A stretch of DNA of 64,000 bases from Fertoeibacter niger (GTDB lineage: Bacteria > Pseudomonadota > Alphaproteobacteria > Rhodobacterales > Rhodobacteraceae): positions 62,001 through 126,000 of the forward strand of contig NZ_WHUT02000003.1 in the NCBI RefSeq assembly GCF_009380135.2, written 5' to 3'. The notes beneath the pieces are model-generated. The model was not told where the DNA came from. It saw only the letters and a list, made by a program, of their open reading frames with translations, and did not search any database. This document shows positions 35,635 through 45,331 of this stretch, in pieces. The stretch's first letter is position 1. Every line of letters begins with the position of its first letter. The position numbers and the translations under genes were made by a program.

Positions 35635-37395
35635 CTAATCCGCGCATGGCAACAGCGGCTGCAGCCTGTCCAGCGCCAGTGGCCATTCCTGAAAGAACAG
35701 CAACTGGCCGCTGTCAGGCAGGAATGTCACGTCCAGCGCCGGAAAGTCGGGCATCAGTTCACGGACCGTCTGCATGGGTGTCTGCGGATCCTGATCGCCC
35801 TGCAACAGCACCACCGGCACATGCACCGCCTTCAGCACCGATGACCAATCCTTTTCCGACCCGATGCATTCGCGGGTAAACGCCTCATGCGCCGAACGTT
35901 TCGTGCCCAGACAGACCTCGGAACCCAGCAGCAGCGCCTCGCGCACCTCGGGGCGGGCAAAGGTGGCCATGTCGGCGGGCGAGCCACCGTTGACCTGCGC
36001 CAGAAACGCCTCTTTCCCCAGCCGCCGCGCCAAGGAAAACCCGGCCTGCACCAGAAATGGCAGCACCTTGGGCGCATAGCGGGCATTGGCCAGGATGAAC
36101 CGCTGCCATTTGTCCATGCGGTCATACTGCGCCGCCGTGCGCAAAGGCAATTGCGCGGCGCAGCCCAGAATGCCGCTGACCAGCCCGGGGCGCAGCAGCG
36201 ACAGATTAGCGGCAAAGCGCAGATCGGCCCCCAGACACAGCACCGCCACCCGGGTTATGCCCAAATGGTCCAGCACCGCCGCATAATCCAGCGTCACGCC
36301 GTGCAGATGGTCGGCCCCCTTGGCATGCGGGTCGCTGCGCCCGTAACCTGCCCTGACCGGCACGATAACGCGGATGCCCCGCGCCCGTGCCGCCTGTTCG
36401 GCTGTGGTAGGCCAGCGGATCAGGCCATAGTCGATATGCATGTAAAGGCAGGGCACTCCATCAGGCGCGCCGAATTCGATCCAGTCCAGCCGCCGCCCGT
36501 CGGCCAGCCGCAGCGTCTGGAAAGGCAGGTCGGCCAGCCCGCCGCGCGCACCCGGTGTGGGTGTATGGCCCAAGGGTGTCAGCGCCACATCCATCAGCCC
36601 CAGCACCACGCGCACCAGTTCCGACTGCGAATGCGTTTCCGTCTTGGCCAGGATCGACCGCAATTGCGTGCGCACCGTATCGACCGACCGGCCCCGCGCC
36701 CCGGCGATCTCCTTGACCGGAAGGCCAAGGGTGATGCCGCGCACGATCTCCACCTCGGCCGCCGTCAGACCGAACGCCTCCTGCACCGTCTGCTCGAACC
36801 CCTCGGGCCAGACCAGTTCGGTGGAAAGGATCAGCGCCAAAGGCCGCGCCTCGGCGCTTTCCACCGGGCTGACGCGCACGATCACCGGCCCGCCGGTCGT
36901 CAGCGACCTTATGCGCAGGGTGATCACCTTTTCCGCCTTGCCCGCCGCCACCTTGCGGATGACCCCGGCCAGCATCTCGACGTCATCCGCCTCGAACGGC
37001 AGTCTGGCCAGCGCGGCACCCTCGGCTATGCCAAAGGCCAGTGCCGCCGCACGGTTGCAGGCCGCCACCGTGCTGAAGCCGTCGCTGATGAAGGCGGCAG
37101 AGCGCGGAATGTCAGCCAGGATGGAACGGTAGCCACCATCGGCCCGTGTCGCCTCGAACCTGTCCAGAAACACGGCGGCGCGGCCCAGATGCGCCTCGAT
37201 CTCGGGGTCGTCCAGCGGGATCACGCTGTCAACCGACCCTGCGCGCAAGGGGCCCACCCGGCCTTCCCAGACTTCCAGAAGGTCGGCCAGACGGATCGGG
37301 TCCAGCGCCACATCATAAAGCCGGTCAACGATCTCGGCCCGGTGCTCGCGGTCAACCAGTTGCGCCGCTATCTGGCCGGGTTCATGCTGTTTCAT
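35635..37395 (-). CDS. LuxR-type HTH regulator fused to a degenerate alpha/beta hydrolase domain
   Basis: 586 residues in three parts. Residues 1-200 form a PAS-like sensory region ([20 protein letters not shown], then [10 protein letters not shown]). Residues about 208-265 are a Lux[24 protein letters not shown] then [20 protein letters not shown]. Residues about 292-586 are an alpha/beta hydrolase fold ([56 protein letters not shown]). The nucleophile elbow reads [13 protein letters not shown] where GxSxG is expected, with glycine 389 in place of serine; the catalytic histidine position in [10 protein letters not shown] is glutamine 564. The acid (D534/D536) remains. The hydrolase is thus probably a ligand sensor. 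Start ATG at 37395; a longer N-terminus is possible. Confidence 0.85.
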   Translation of the reverse strand: MKQHEPGQIAAQLVDREHRAEIVDRLYDVALDPIRLADLLEVWEGRVGPLRAGSVDSVIPLDDPEIEAHLGRAAVFLDRFEATRADGGYRSILADIPRSAAFISDGFSTVAACNRAAALAFGIAEGAALARLPFEADDVEMLAGVIRKVAAGKAEKVITLRIRSLTTGGPVIVRVSPVESAEARPLALILSTELVWPEGFEQTVQEAFGLTAAEVEIVRGITLGLPVKEIAGARGRSVDTVRTQLRSILAKTETHSQSELVRVVLGLMDVALTPLGHTPTPGARGGLADLPFQTLRLADGRRLDWIEFGAPDGVPCLYMHIDYGLIRWPTTAEQAARARGIRVIVPVRAGYGRSDPHAKGADHLHGVTLDYAAVLDHLGITRVAVLCLGADLRFAANLSLLRPGLVSGILGCAAQLPLRTAAQYDRMDKWQRFILANARYAPKVLPFLVQAGFSLARRLGKEAFLAQVNGGSPADMATFARPEVREALLLGSEVCLGTKRSAHEAFTRECIGSEKDWSSVLKAVHVPVVLLQGDQDPQTPMQTVRELMPDFPALDVTFLPDSGQLLFFQEWPLALDRLQPLLPCAD

Positions 37396-37539
37396 GGCTT
37401 TCACGATGTTCGGGGTTGGCGCAGCGTGGCCCCAAGCCATACCTGCGCGCAAGTGAATTCGCCCGGTTGGGACCATCGGCCGGGCTTTGCAAGCCGCAGC
37501 CATCCGGTTTACGCTGTCGCCGATCCGAAGGAGATACCG

Positions 37540-38199
37540 ATGCTGACCCTTTACGGCGTTTACCGTTCCCGCGCCTCGCGCCCGCTGTGGCTGCTGGGCG
37601 AGCTTGGCCTTGAATTCCGGCATGTGCCGGTGATCCAGGCCTATCGTCTGGCGGATCATGCGGCGGCGGATGCGCCGCTCAACACCGCTTCGGCAGAGTT
37701 TGTGGCGATCAACCCCTTGGGGCAAATCCCCTGTCTGGATGATGACGGGCTGGTGCTGACGGAATCGCTGGCGATCACCCTTTATCTGGCGCGCAAGCAG
37801 GGCGGCCCGCTGGCCCCCGCCGATCTGGCCGAAGAGGCGCAGATGACGCAATGGGCGCTGTTCGCCGCCACGGCGGTCGAGGGGCCTGCGGTGGAAATGC
37901 TGTATATCTTCGCCGATGGCGGTGACGCCACGCCCGAGGGGCAGGCCGCCATTGCCATCGCCTGCGAAAAGCTGCGCCGCCCGCTGGCACGGTTGCAGGC
38001 CCATCTGGCGGCGCAGGCCCATCTGGTCGGCGACCGTTTCACCGTGGCCGATGTGAACACCGCCGAATGCGTGCGCTATGCGCAAAGCCACCCCTCGCTG
38101 CTGGCCGAATTCCCGGCGGTGAAGGCCTGGCTTGAGGCCTGCCAGGCCCGCCCGGCGTTTCAGGCGATGATGGCCGGGCGGATGGCGGAACCGGCGTAG
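37540..38199 (+). CDS. Glutathione S-transferase family protein
   Basis: 219 residues, complete GST. The N-terminal thioredoxin-like domain shows [20 protein letters not shown] (Ser/Tyr-rich catalytic loop), [19 protein letters not shown] (glutathione gamma-glutamyl-binding cis-proline and E-S pair) and the C-terminal helical domain has [20 protein letters not shown]. The ATG at 37540 follows AAGGAGATACCG, an excellent ribosome binding site. It is divergent from the LuxR-hydrolase gene with 144 bases between, so it is a plausible target of that regulator. Confidence 0.9.
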   Translation: MLTLYGVYRSRASRPLWLLGELGLEFRHVPVIQAYRLADHAAADAPLNTASAEFVAINPLGQIPCLDDDGLVLTESLAITLYLARKQGGPLAPADLAEEAQMTQWALFAATAVEGPAVEMLYIFADGGDATPEGQAAIAIACEKLRRPLARLQAHLAAQAHLVGDRFTVADVNTAECVRYAQSHPSLLAEFPAVKAWLEACQARPAFQAMMAGRMAEPA

Positions 38200-38202
38200 G
38201 GT

Positions 38203-39102
38203 TTATTCCCCGGGCGCGCTGACATAGCGCGTCCAGGGATGTTCTTCGGCAAAGCCCAGCATCTCGCGGATCTTGCGGTTTGAAAACAGCGCCTCTTGCG
38301 GCCCCAGCGCGCGAGACAGCGGCACGTCAGGGTAGAACCGCCGCAGGATTTCCGCCGTGTCCAGATGCACGGAATTGGCGTCATTGCCCGCGTTGAAGAT
38401 CTGGAAACCCAGCCCGTCCGTCGTCAGGCAACGCTGCACGATCTGGCCCAGATCGCGCGCATCAATATAGCAGAAGGCGTTGCGCAGCCGCACCGCCGGA
38501 TCGGCAAAGAAACCGGGGAACAGCGTGGCGTATTCGTGCGGCTCGATCACATTGCCGATGCGCAGCGCATAGATGTCGGCCCCAGACCGGCGCTGAAAGG
38601 CGCGGGCGGTGATTTCATTGGCAACCTTGGACAGGCCGTAGCTGTCCATCGGATCGACATCGTAATCCTCCTCCAGCGGCAGCACCTTGGGGGACAGCGG
38701 GCCATCGTTGAAACAGATGCCATAGGTGGTTTCGGAACTGGCCACGATGATCTTGGTGATCCCAAGCTTTACCGCCGCCTCGATCACATTGTATGTGCCA
38801 ACCGTGTTGATGCGGAACGTCTCGTTGTCGGGCCGGATCAATATGCGCGGCACGGCGGCGAAATGCACCACGGCATCAAAACGCGGCACGCCGGTGCCCC
38901 CCTCCAGCTCGGCGAAATTGGCATAGGCGGTCAGTGCGTTGAACATCTGCCCGCTGTCGGTGATGTCGGCGGTCAGATTGTCCACCCCGGGATGATCCAG
39001 CGGCACCAGATCGACATTCAGCACCCGGTGCCCCTGCGCCAGCAGATAGGGCACCACATGCCGCCCCGCCTTGCCCGATCCGCCGGTGAAAAGAATACGC
39101 AT
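38203..39102 (-). CDS. NAD(P)-dependent epimerase/dehydratase (extended SDR)
   Basis: 299 residues. MRILFTGGSGKAGRHVVPYL holds the Rossmann GxxGxxG, ADITDSGQMFNAL the cofactor aspartate, VVHFAAVPRI the NAD-binding strand, and YGLSKVANEI the catalytic YxxxK with upstream serine in ASSETTYG. It is typical of nucleotide-sugar epimerases or related SDRs with ligands unknown. The stop lies four bases from the GST stop (convergent). An unresolved 290-base gap separates it from parE. Confidence 0.87.
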   Translation of the reverse strand: MRILFTGGSGKAGRHVVPYLLAQGHRVLNVDLVPLDHPGVDNLTADITDSGQMFNALTAYANFAELEGGTGVPRFDAVVHFAAVPRILIRPDNETFRINTVGTYNVIEAAVKLGITKIIVASSETTYGICFNDGPLSPKVLPLEEDYDVDPMDSYGLSKVANEITARAFQRRSGADIYALRIGNVIEPHEYATLFPGFFADPAVRLRNAFCYIDARDLGQIVQRCLTTDGLGFQIFNAGNDANSVHLDTAEILRRFYPDVPLSRALGPQEALFSNRKIREMLGFAEEHPWTRYVSAPGE

Positions 39103-39392
39103 GATTGGCCCCCCTGTGCTGCGCTCTAACTAATGCCTCGACACACGACCGCAAGACCCTTTACCGACAGCACCAAGCGCGAGCCGCGCCTGGCCTTGGC
39201 ACCGAAGGGTGGTGACGTGAAGTCTGCTTTCGTCTGGGCCAGCTTGACCGCGCCCCTTTAAGGCGGCGTAGCGAAACCGAGTTGGCCGACTGGTTGCGCA
39301 GGCGTTGCGGCGGAACCACCACCGCTTGCGTCACCTCGGGCGGGGTGGTCTAATCGCCCGTCACCTGCACCCACCACAAGAATCGAGCCACC
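39103..39392. other. Intergenic region upstream of parE
   Basis: 290 bases between the divergent epimerase and parE starts. It must hold both promoters. I see no credible gene, RNA or consensus promoter. Confidence 0.35.
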
Positions 39393-41348
39393 ATGCCGAA
39401 CGACCTTCTTTCCGGCCAGCCTGACATCTATGACGCCTCCTCGATCGAGGTGCTGGAACCGCTGGAGGCCGTGCGCCTGCGCCCGGGGATGTATATCGGC
39501 GGCGTGGATGAGCGGGCCTATCACCATCTGGCCGCCGAGATTCTCGACAATTCGATGGACGAGGCGGTGGCAGGCCACGCCAACCGCATCGAGGTGGAAC
39601 TGCACGCCGATGGCGCCCTGACCATCCGCGACAACGGACGCGGCATTCCGGTGGACCCGCATCCGAAATTTCCCGACAAATCCGCGTTGGAGGTGATCCT
39701 GTGCACGCTGCATTCGGGCGGCAAATTCAACGGCAAGGCCTATGAAACCTCGGGCGGGCTGCACGGCGTCGGCTCATCCGTCGTCAACGCGCTGTCGGAT
39801 GTGATGAAGGTCGAGGTGGCGCGCAACCGCGAGCTTTATGCCCAAAGCTTTTCGCGGGGCAAACCGCAGGGGCCTATCGTGAAAGTCGGCCCCGCCCCTA
39901 ACCGCCGTGGCACCTCGGTGATGTTCCATCCCGATCCGCAGATTTTTGCGCAGATGCAGTTCAAACCCGCGCGCCTGCTGAAAATGGCGCGGTCCAAGGC
40001 CTATATCTTTTCCGGTGTGGAAATCCGCTGGAAATCCGCGATCAACGATGGCGAAACCCCGCTCGAGGCGGTGTTCCACTTTCCAGGCGGGCTGGCGGAC
40101 TATCTGAGCGACCAGTTGGAAAAGGCATCAACCTATGCCGACCGGCCGTTTGCGGGCAAGGTCGGGTTTCAGGAGAAATTCGGCGTGCCGGGGTCGGTCG
40201 AATGGGCGATCAACTGGACGGCGATGCGCGACGGGTTCATTCAATCCTATTGCAACACCGTGCCCACGCCCGAGGGTGGCACGCATGAGGCTGGGTTCTG
40301 GGCGGCGATCCTGAAAGGCATCCGCGCCTATGGCGAATTGGTGAAGAACCGCAAGGCGGAACTTATCACCCGCGACGACATGTTGACCGGGGGCTGCGCG
40401 CTGATTTCGGTGTTCATCCGCGAGCCGCAATTCGTGGGCCAGACCAAGGACCGGCTGGCCACCGAAGAGGCGGCGAAACTGGTGGAACAGGCGGTGCGCG
40501 ACCATTTCGACAACTGGCTGGCGGCAGATACCAAATCGGCCGGGGCGATATTGGATTTTCTGGTGCTGCGCGCCGAGGAACGGCTGCGCAGGCGGGCGGA
40601 AAAGGAAACCGCGCGCAAGACGGCCACCAAAAAGCTGCGACTGCCGGGGAAATTGACCGATTGCTCGTCGAAAACCCGTGAAGGCACGGAATTGTTCATT
40701 GTGGAGGGTGACTCGGCCGGCGGATCCGCCAAGGGTGCCCGCAACCGCGAAACGCAGGCCCTGCTGCCGCTGAAGGGCAAGATCCTGAACGTGCTGGGGG
40801 CCGCCTCGGCCAAGCTGAACGACAATTCCGAGATCCGGGATATTTGCGAGGCTTTGGGCGTGGCGATGGGCACCAAGTTCCGCGTCGATGACCTGCGCTA
40901 TGAAAAAATCATCATCATGACCGATGCCGATGTGGACGGCGCGCATATCGCATCGCTGCTGATGACATTCTTCTTCACCCAGATGCGCCCGATGATCGAC
41001 AAGGGGCACCTCTATCTGGCCTGCCCGCCGCTTTATCGCCTGACGCAGGGGGCCAAGCGGCTGTATGTGGCCGATGATGTCGAAAAGGAACTGTGGCTGG
41101 CCAAGGGGTTGGGTGGCAAGGGCAAGATCGACGTGCAGCGGTTCAAGGGACTGGGCGAAATGGACGCCAAGGATCTGAAAGACACCACGATGAACCCCGA
41201 GACGCGCAAGCTGATTCGTGTCAGCATTGATGAGGATGAGCCGGGCGAAACGGGTGATCTGGTGGAACGGCTGATGGGCAAGAAGCCGGAGTTGCGGTTT
41301 CAGTATATCCAGGAGAACGCGCGGTTTGTGGAGGAATTGGATGTGTGA
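39393..41348 (+). CDS. parE: DNA topoisomerase IV subunit B (ParE)
   Basis: 651 residues. The GHKL ATPase shows LEPLEAVRLRPGMYIGGVDE, EILDNSMDEAVAGHANRIEV and ETSGGLHGVGSSVVNALSD; the TOPRIM domain has LFIVEGDSAGGSAKGARNRE and MTDADVDGAHIASLLMTFF; the C-terminus has KIDVQRFKGLGEMDAKDL. The length (about 650) and blocks such as GPIVKVGPAPNRRGTSVMF separate it from GyrB, which is over 800 residues. With ParC it decatenates chromosomes. The ParC gene is not adjacent. The frame opens 290 bases from the divergent epimerase gene. Confidence 0.93.
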   Translation: MPNDLLSGQPDIYDASSIEVLEPLEAVRLRPGMYIGGVDERAYHHLAAEILDNSMDEAVAGHANRIEVELHADGALTIRDNGRGIPVDPHPKFPDKSALEVILCTLHSGGKFNGKAYETSGGLHGVGSSVVNALSDVMKVEVARNRELYAQSFSRGKPQGPIVKVGPAPNRRGTSVMFHPDPQIFAQMQFKPARLLKMARSKAYIFSGVEIRWKSAINDGETPLEAVFHFPGGLADYLSDQLEKASTYADRPFAGKVGFQEKFGVPGSVEWAINWTAMRDGFIQSYCNTVPTPEGGTHEAGFWAAILKGIRAYGELVKNRKAELITRDDMLTGGCALISVFIREPQFVGQTKDRLATEEAAKLVEQAVRDHFDNWLAADTKSAGAILDFLVLRAEERLRRRAEKETARKTATKKLRLPGKLTDCSSKTREGTELFIVEGDSAGGSAKGARNRETQALLPLKGKILNVLGAASAKLNDNSEIRDICEALGVAMGTKFRVDDLRYEKIIIMTDADVDGAHIASLLMTFFFTQMRPMIDKGHLYLACPPLYRLTQGAKRLYVADDVEKELWLAKGLGGKGKIDVQRFKGLGEMDAKDLKDTTMNPETRKLIRVSIDEDEPGETGDLVERLMGKKPELRFQYIQENARFVEELDV

Positions 41349-41448
41349 GGTCGATCGCCAGAAGCCATCTGGCGCAATGCACTGATCCCCCCCGCGATTT
41401 TGCACTGCGCGCTTGCCAAGGGGACTTGCCGCACTAACATTTTTGTTC

Positions 41449-42177
41449 ATGCGCCATTTGCTCCCCCTCCTCCTCGTCGCCGCACCCCTGCATGCGCAGG
41501 AGGTGGACTTGGAACTGGTGCTACTGGCCGATGCCTCGGGTTCCATCACCCAATCCGAAATCGAGTTTCAGCGGCTGGGCTATGCCACGGCGATCACCGA
41601 TCCGGCGGTGTTGAACGCCATCCGCAGCAACCTGACCGGCTCCATCGCCGTGACCTATGTGGAATGGGCGGCCAATCAGGCCATCGTGGTGGACTGGACG
41701 GTGATCGACAGCGCCGAATCTGCCGCCGGTTTCGCCGCCGCCCTGCTGCCCCCTCCGCGTCTGGCCAGCGGGCGCAATGCCATCGGCGCGGCGTTGCTGG
41801 AGGGCAAGCGGCTGATCGAGGACAACAGCATCACCGGGCTGCGGCGGGTCATTGACTTCTCGGGCGACAGCACCGGCAATTTCAGCGGACCAAGTATCGC
41901 CGAAGCGCGGGCCGAGGTGCTGGCGGCGGGCATCACCATCAACGGGTTGCCCATCGTCTGCCTGGACTGCTCGGGGGGCGAGCGGTCGGAACTGGCGCAG
42001 GATTACGAGCGGCAGATCATCGGCGGGCCGGGGGCCTTTGTGGTGGCCGCCGATGGCAACGCCAGCTTTGCCGAGGCCGTGCGCCGCAAGCTGATACTGG
42101 AGATTGCCGGCGATCTGCCGCCGGATGCCATCTTGCCTGCAATGGCCACCCCCGGCACACTGCTGGCGGATCGCTGA
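41449..42177 (+). CDS. Secreted VWA-domain protein (DUF1194 family)
   Basis: 242 residues. A signal peptide MRHLLPLLLVAAPLHA precedes the mature EVDLELVLLADASGSITQSE, which contains the MIDAS motif DASGS of von Willebrand A domains, followed by INGLPIVCLDCSGGERSELA with a CxxC. The family DUF1194 is secreted and binds a divalent cation; its partner is unknown. The ATG at 41449 is preferred over a TTG 12 codons upstream because of signal peptide fit. It is 100 bases downstream of parE. Confidence 0.85.
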   Translation: MRHLLPLLLVAAPLHAQEVDLELVLLADASGSITQSEIEFQRLGYATAITDPAVLNAIRSNLTGSIAVTYVEWAANQAIVVDWTVIDSAESAAGFAAALLPPPRLASGRNAIGAALLEGKRLIEDNSITGLRRVIDFSGDSTGNFSGPSIAEARAEVLAAGITINGLPIVCLDCSGGERSELAQDYERQIIGGPGAFVVAADGNASFAEAVRRKLILEIAGDLPPDAILPAMATPGTLLADR

Positions 42178-42239
42178 ATGGGCCTTTCTTCGCCGAAACC
42201 GGGGCCTCAGGATGCGTCAACTTCGCAAAGAGGCGCGCC

Positions 42240-42689
42240 ATGTCCCCCGAAACCCTGCGCTACGCGCTTGTGATGCTGGCCGCCGGGATCGGCATTCCGG
42301 TATTGGCCGCGCTGAATGCGCAATTGGGCGGGCGCATCGGATCACCCGCTGCAGCCGCCGCGATCCTGTTCGTGGTGGCCCTTTGCGGTGCCGTGGTGGT
42401 GATGCTGGCCACATCCGGCACCGCCGCGCTGGCACTTGCCACCGCACAGCCCAAACACCTGTTCCTGGCCGGTTTGCTGGTGGCGTTCTATGTGCTTTCG
42501 ATCACCTGGGTGGCCCCGAAATTCGGCATTGGAAATGCGGTGTTCTTCGTGATCCTGGGCCAGATGATCTCGGCCAGCCTGATCGACCAGTTCGGCCTGT
42601 TCGGCACGGTGCAGAAATCGATCACCCTGACGCGGGCCGGAGGCATCGGGCTGATGGTGGCGGGCCTTGGGTTGATACAGCGCGGCTGA
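42240..42689 (+). CDS. DMT-family transporter, YdcZ (DUF606) type
   Basis: 149 residues with four to five membrane helices (MLAAGIGIPVLAALNAQLGG, AILFVVALCGAVVVMLATSG, FLAGLLVAFYVLSITWVAPK, AVFFVILGQMISASLIDQFG and a final helix). The half-size, one-domain layout is that of YdcZ/DUF606 permeases, which usually work as pairs or dimers. The stop is two bases from the convergent cytochrome gene's stop, with no room for separate terminators. Confidence 0.85.
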   Translation: MSPETLRYALVMLAAGIGIPVLAALNAQLGGRIGSPAAAAAILFVVALCGAVVVMLATSGTAALALATAQPKHLFLAGLLVAFYVLSITWVAPKFGIGNAVFFVILGQMISASLIDQFGLFGTVQKSITLTRAGGIGLMVAGLGLIQRG

Positions 42690-42691
42690 CG

Positions 42692-43105
42692 TCATTCCTG
42701 AATCCTTTCGACATATTCTGCCAGTTGCACAAGACGGATGGGTGTCGGGGTGGCGATGCCGTCGCCCGCGTCGTAGCGCAGCATGTCGCCTTCCAGCAGC
42801 GGGCCGAAGGAGGGCATGACTGTGGTGCCGTCTGGTTTGGCATAGCCCCAGATTTTCGCCATGACGCGGCCTTTGGGGTAAGTGCCGCCATTGCCTGCGG
42901 CCAGCCGGGTCAGATCGGCGGGGCGACGGTCCAGCACATCGGCCATTTCGCCGCCGCCCCTGCCGTCAAGCCCGTGGCACGAGGCGCAATATGCCTCGAA
43001 ATCCTCGGGGCCGGTCTGGGGTGGGGTTTTTGTGGGCATGACACAGGCGGCCAGCAGCACCGCAAAGGCGGTGGCGAGGATCGGGGCGGGCGGGATGGAT
43101 GGCAT
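42692..43105 (-). CDS. Class I c-type cytochrome lipoprotein
   Basis: 137 residues. A lipoprotein signal PAPILATAFAVLLAACVMPT (lipobox LAAC) precedes FEAYCASCHGLDGRGGGEMA with one CASCH haem site and VMPSFGPLLEGDMLRYDAGD with the distal methionine (VMP). It is therefore a membrane-anchored periplasmic monohaem electron carrier. The name of its partner oxidase or dehydrogenase cannot be deduced. It is immediately convergent with the DMT gene. Confidence 0.88.
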   Translation of the reverse strand: MPSIPPAPILATAFAVLLAACVMPTKTPPQTGPEDFEAYCASCHGLDGRGGGEMADVLDRRPADLTRLAAGNGGTYPKGRVMAKIWGYAKPDGTTVMPSFGPLLEGDMLRYDAGDGIATPTPIRLVQLAEYVERIQE

Positions 43106-43180
43106 GGCGGCCTCCTTGGCTGGGGCCAGCCAAGCACACAGGCAGCGCCGCCGCCCTGATCCAGATCAAATCAGGCGGGT

Positions 43181-43867
43181 TCAGGCTGGCGTGACCACCC
43201 GGCCCTTGTCCAGCCGCACCACCCGGTCCATCCGTGCCGCCAGATCAAGGTTATGCGTGGCGATCAGCGCGGAAAGCCCGGTGGCGCGCACCAGATCCAT
43301 CAGGGCCGCGAAGACCTGGTCGGATGTGCCGGGATCAAGGTTGCCGGTGGGCTCGTCTGCCAGCAACAGGCGCGGGCCGTTGGCCAGTGCCCGGCAAAAG
43401 GCCACGCGCTGCTGTTCTCCGCCTGACAGCGCGGCCGGGCGGTGGTTGGCGCGGGGGGCGATGCCCACGCGGGCCAACAGATCCATCGCCCGGGCCTCGG
43501 CCGTGCTGCGCGCCACGCCATTGGCCAGTTGCGGCAGCACGATGTTTTCCAGCGCCGAAAACTCGGGCAGCAGGTGGTGGAACTGGTAGATGAATCCGAT
43601 GTCGCGCCGCCGAGCGCCGGTGCGGGCCTTGTCGCCCAGCCCCGCCATGGCCTGCCCGCCGATTTCGACCACCCCGGCATCGGGCGTGTCCAAAAGCCCC
43701 GCGATATGCAGCAGCGTTGATTTGCCCGCGCCCGAGGGGGCCACCAGCGCCACAACCTCGCCCTTGGCCACCGACAGGCTGGCCCCGCGCAGCACGGTCA
43801 CTTCGCCCGGTTTGCCGGTGTTGTAGGCCTTGGTCAGCCCGTCCAGCCGCAGCATCGTGTCACTCAT
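43181..43867 (-). CDS. lolD: Lipoprotein-releasing ABC transporter ATPase LolD
   Basis: 228 residues, complete ATPase: Walker [32 protein letters not shown] signature, Walker [14 protein letters not shown], and the H-loop [14 protein letters not shown]. MacB/LolD blocks such as [20 protein letters not shown] are present. With LolC/E it extracts mature lipoproteins from the inner membrane for LolA. It overlaps the permease gene by eight bases (43860-43867). Confidence 0.94.
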   Translation of the reverse strand: MSDTMLRLDGLTKAYNTGKPGEVTVLRGASLSVAKGEVVALVAPSGAGKSTLLHIAGLLDTPDAGVVEIGGQAMAGLGDKARTGARRRDIGFIYQFHHLLPEFSALENIVLPQLANGVARSTAEARAMDLLARVGIAPRANHRPAALSGGEQQRVAFCRALANGPRLLLADEPTGNLDPGTSDQVFAALMDLVRATGLSALIATHNLDLAARMDRVVRLDKGRVVTPA

Positions 43868-45146
43868 AGCGCAGCGCCTCTACCGGGTTCATCCGGGCGG
43901 CGCGGCGCGCGGGAAACAGCGTGACGATGAACGACAGGCCCAGTGACAGGCTGACAGCCGACAGAACATCCCCCGGCAACAGTTTGGCCGGCAAGGCATA
44001 AATCCCCCTGATCGACGGATCCCACACGCCCCCTCCGGCCACATAGTTCACCAGCGAAAAGATCGGGTCGATGTAGAGGGCGAACAGGCACCCCAGCACC
44101 ACCCCCATGGCCGTGCCCACCAGCCCGGTCGATGCCCCGCAGATGAAGAACACCCGCAGGATAGACCCTTCGGTCAGCCCCATGGTGCGCAGGATGCCGA
44201 TGTCGCGGCCCTTGTTTTTCACCAGCATGATCAGGCCGGAAATGATGTTCATCGCCGCGATCAGCACCAGGATCGACAGGATGATGAACATCACATTGTC
44301 CTCGATATCCAGCGCGCGCAGAAAGGCCCCAGCCGAATCCCGCCAGGTCCACAGCAGGGCCGTTTCGCCCCCCGCCGCCAGCAGGGCGGGCATATAGGCA
44401 TCAACGCCTTCGGGGTCGGCGACCATCACCTCCACCTCATCCGCCACGCCTTCGCGGTTGAAATAGCTCTGCGCCTCGGCCAGCGGCATGTAGATGCGGG
44501 TCTGGTCGATGTCATAGCGCCCGGCGGTAAAGACATAGACCACCTCATAGGCATTCACCCGTGGGCTGCTGCCAAAGGCGGTTTTCACCCCGTTGGGCGA
44601 GATCAACCGCATCCGGTCGCCCACCGTCAGCCCCAGCTTGCGCGCGATGCCCGATCCGATGGCAATGCCCCGGTCGAAATCGGCAATGTTGCCATAGGCA
44701 TCGGCCCCCAGCCCCACGCGGGGAATGGTTTCCAGATCGGCGCGGCGCATGCCATACACCTCGGCCCCGGTGGTCACGTCATTGGCCGTGACCATGACCT
44801 GCCCCTTGACCACGGGTGCCGCCCGCACCACGCCCGGAATGGCGCGGATCTGTTCGGCAATCGGGTCGTAATCCACAAAGCCCGTGGCCAGTTGGCCCGT
44901 GTCCGTCACCCGCCCGGCGGAATAGACCGCCACATGGGCATTGGCCCCCAGGATGGTATCGACAAATTCCGCCCGGAAGCCCGCGCGCACCGCCAGCGTG
45001 GCAATCAGGGCGAACACCGCCAGCGTGATGCCGATCAGGCTGATCCAGGTCATCACCGACACGCCACCCTCGGCCCGCCGGGCCCGCAGATAGCGCCAGG
45101 CAATCATCCACTCAAAGGCGGCAAAGGGGGGGGTGCGGGGGGTCAT
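43860..45146 (-). CDS. Lipoprotein-releasing ABC permease LolC/LolE family
   Basis: 428 residues. An N-terminal helix ([20 protein letters not shown]) precedes a large periplasmic domain, then three helices around [39 protein letters not shown] and the final [20 protein letters not shown] ending near [12 protein letters not shown], the FtsX-family tail. Only one permease is encoded beside lolD, so it may form a homodimer or pair with a distant LolE. The ATG at 45146 is the first giving the short cytoplasmic lead to helix 1. Confidence 0.92.
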   Translation of the reverse strand: MTPRTPPFAAFEWMIAWRYLRARRAEGGVSVMTWISLIGITLAVFALIATLAVRAGFRAEFVDTILGANAHVAVYSAGRVTDTGQLATGFVDYDPIAEQIRAIPGVVRAAPVVKGQVMVTANDVTTGAEVYGMRRADLETIPRVGLGADAYGNIADFDRGIAIGSGIARKLGLTVGDRMRLISPNGVKTAFGSSPRVNAYEVVYVFTAGRYDIDQTRIYMPLAEAQSYFNREGVADEVEVMVADPEGVDAYMPALLAAGGETALLWTWRDSAGAFLRALDIEDNVMFIILSILVLIAAMNIISGLIMLVKNKGRDIGILRTMGLTEGSILRVFFICGASTGLVGTAMGVVLGCLFALYIDPIFSLVNYVAGGGVWDPSIRGIYALPAKLLPGDVLSAVSLSLGLSFIVTLFPARRAARMNPVEALRYE

Positions 45147-45263
45147 GCGGTTCCTGCCATTTTGCGCGCACACTGCGTCTGGGCCGGGCAGAGGTCAAGC
45201 AGATCGCCCGCACAACTGCGTGGCCCCGCCGATGGCGCGCGGCGCGGGGCTTGCCGGGCGCAA

Positions 45264-45289
45264 CTGCGGAATACCTGACCTTTCCGCAG
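45264..45289. promoter_or_regulatory. Inverted repeat ahead of the MDR oxidoreductase gene
   Basis: CTGCGGAA (45264-45271) and TTCCGCAG (45282-45289) are perfect inverse complements with 18-base centre-to-centre spacing. They lie about 50-75 bases before the start of the oxidoreductase gene and about 130 bases upstream of the divergent lolC start, a good position for a repressor site. Confidence 0.4.
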
Positions 45290-45331
45290 GGGCCGCCTGC
45301 GGTATAGGTCTGACCCTGTCTTCCAAGGGAT

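Noticed and set aside
35887-38199. A 770-codon plus-strand frame ending in the GST
   Set aside because: Only its last 219 codons (from 37540) have GST character and a ribosome binding site; the rest is antisense to the LuxR-hydrolase gene.
41413-41448. Upstream TTG start for the VWA protein
   Set aside because: Using it would put 12 extra residues before the signal peptide; the ATG at 41449 gives a normal signal sequence.
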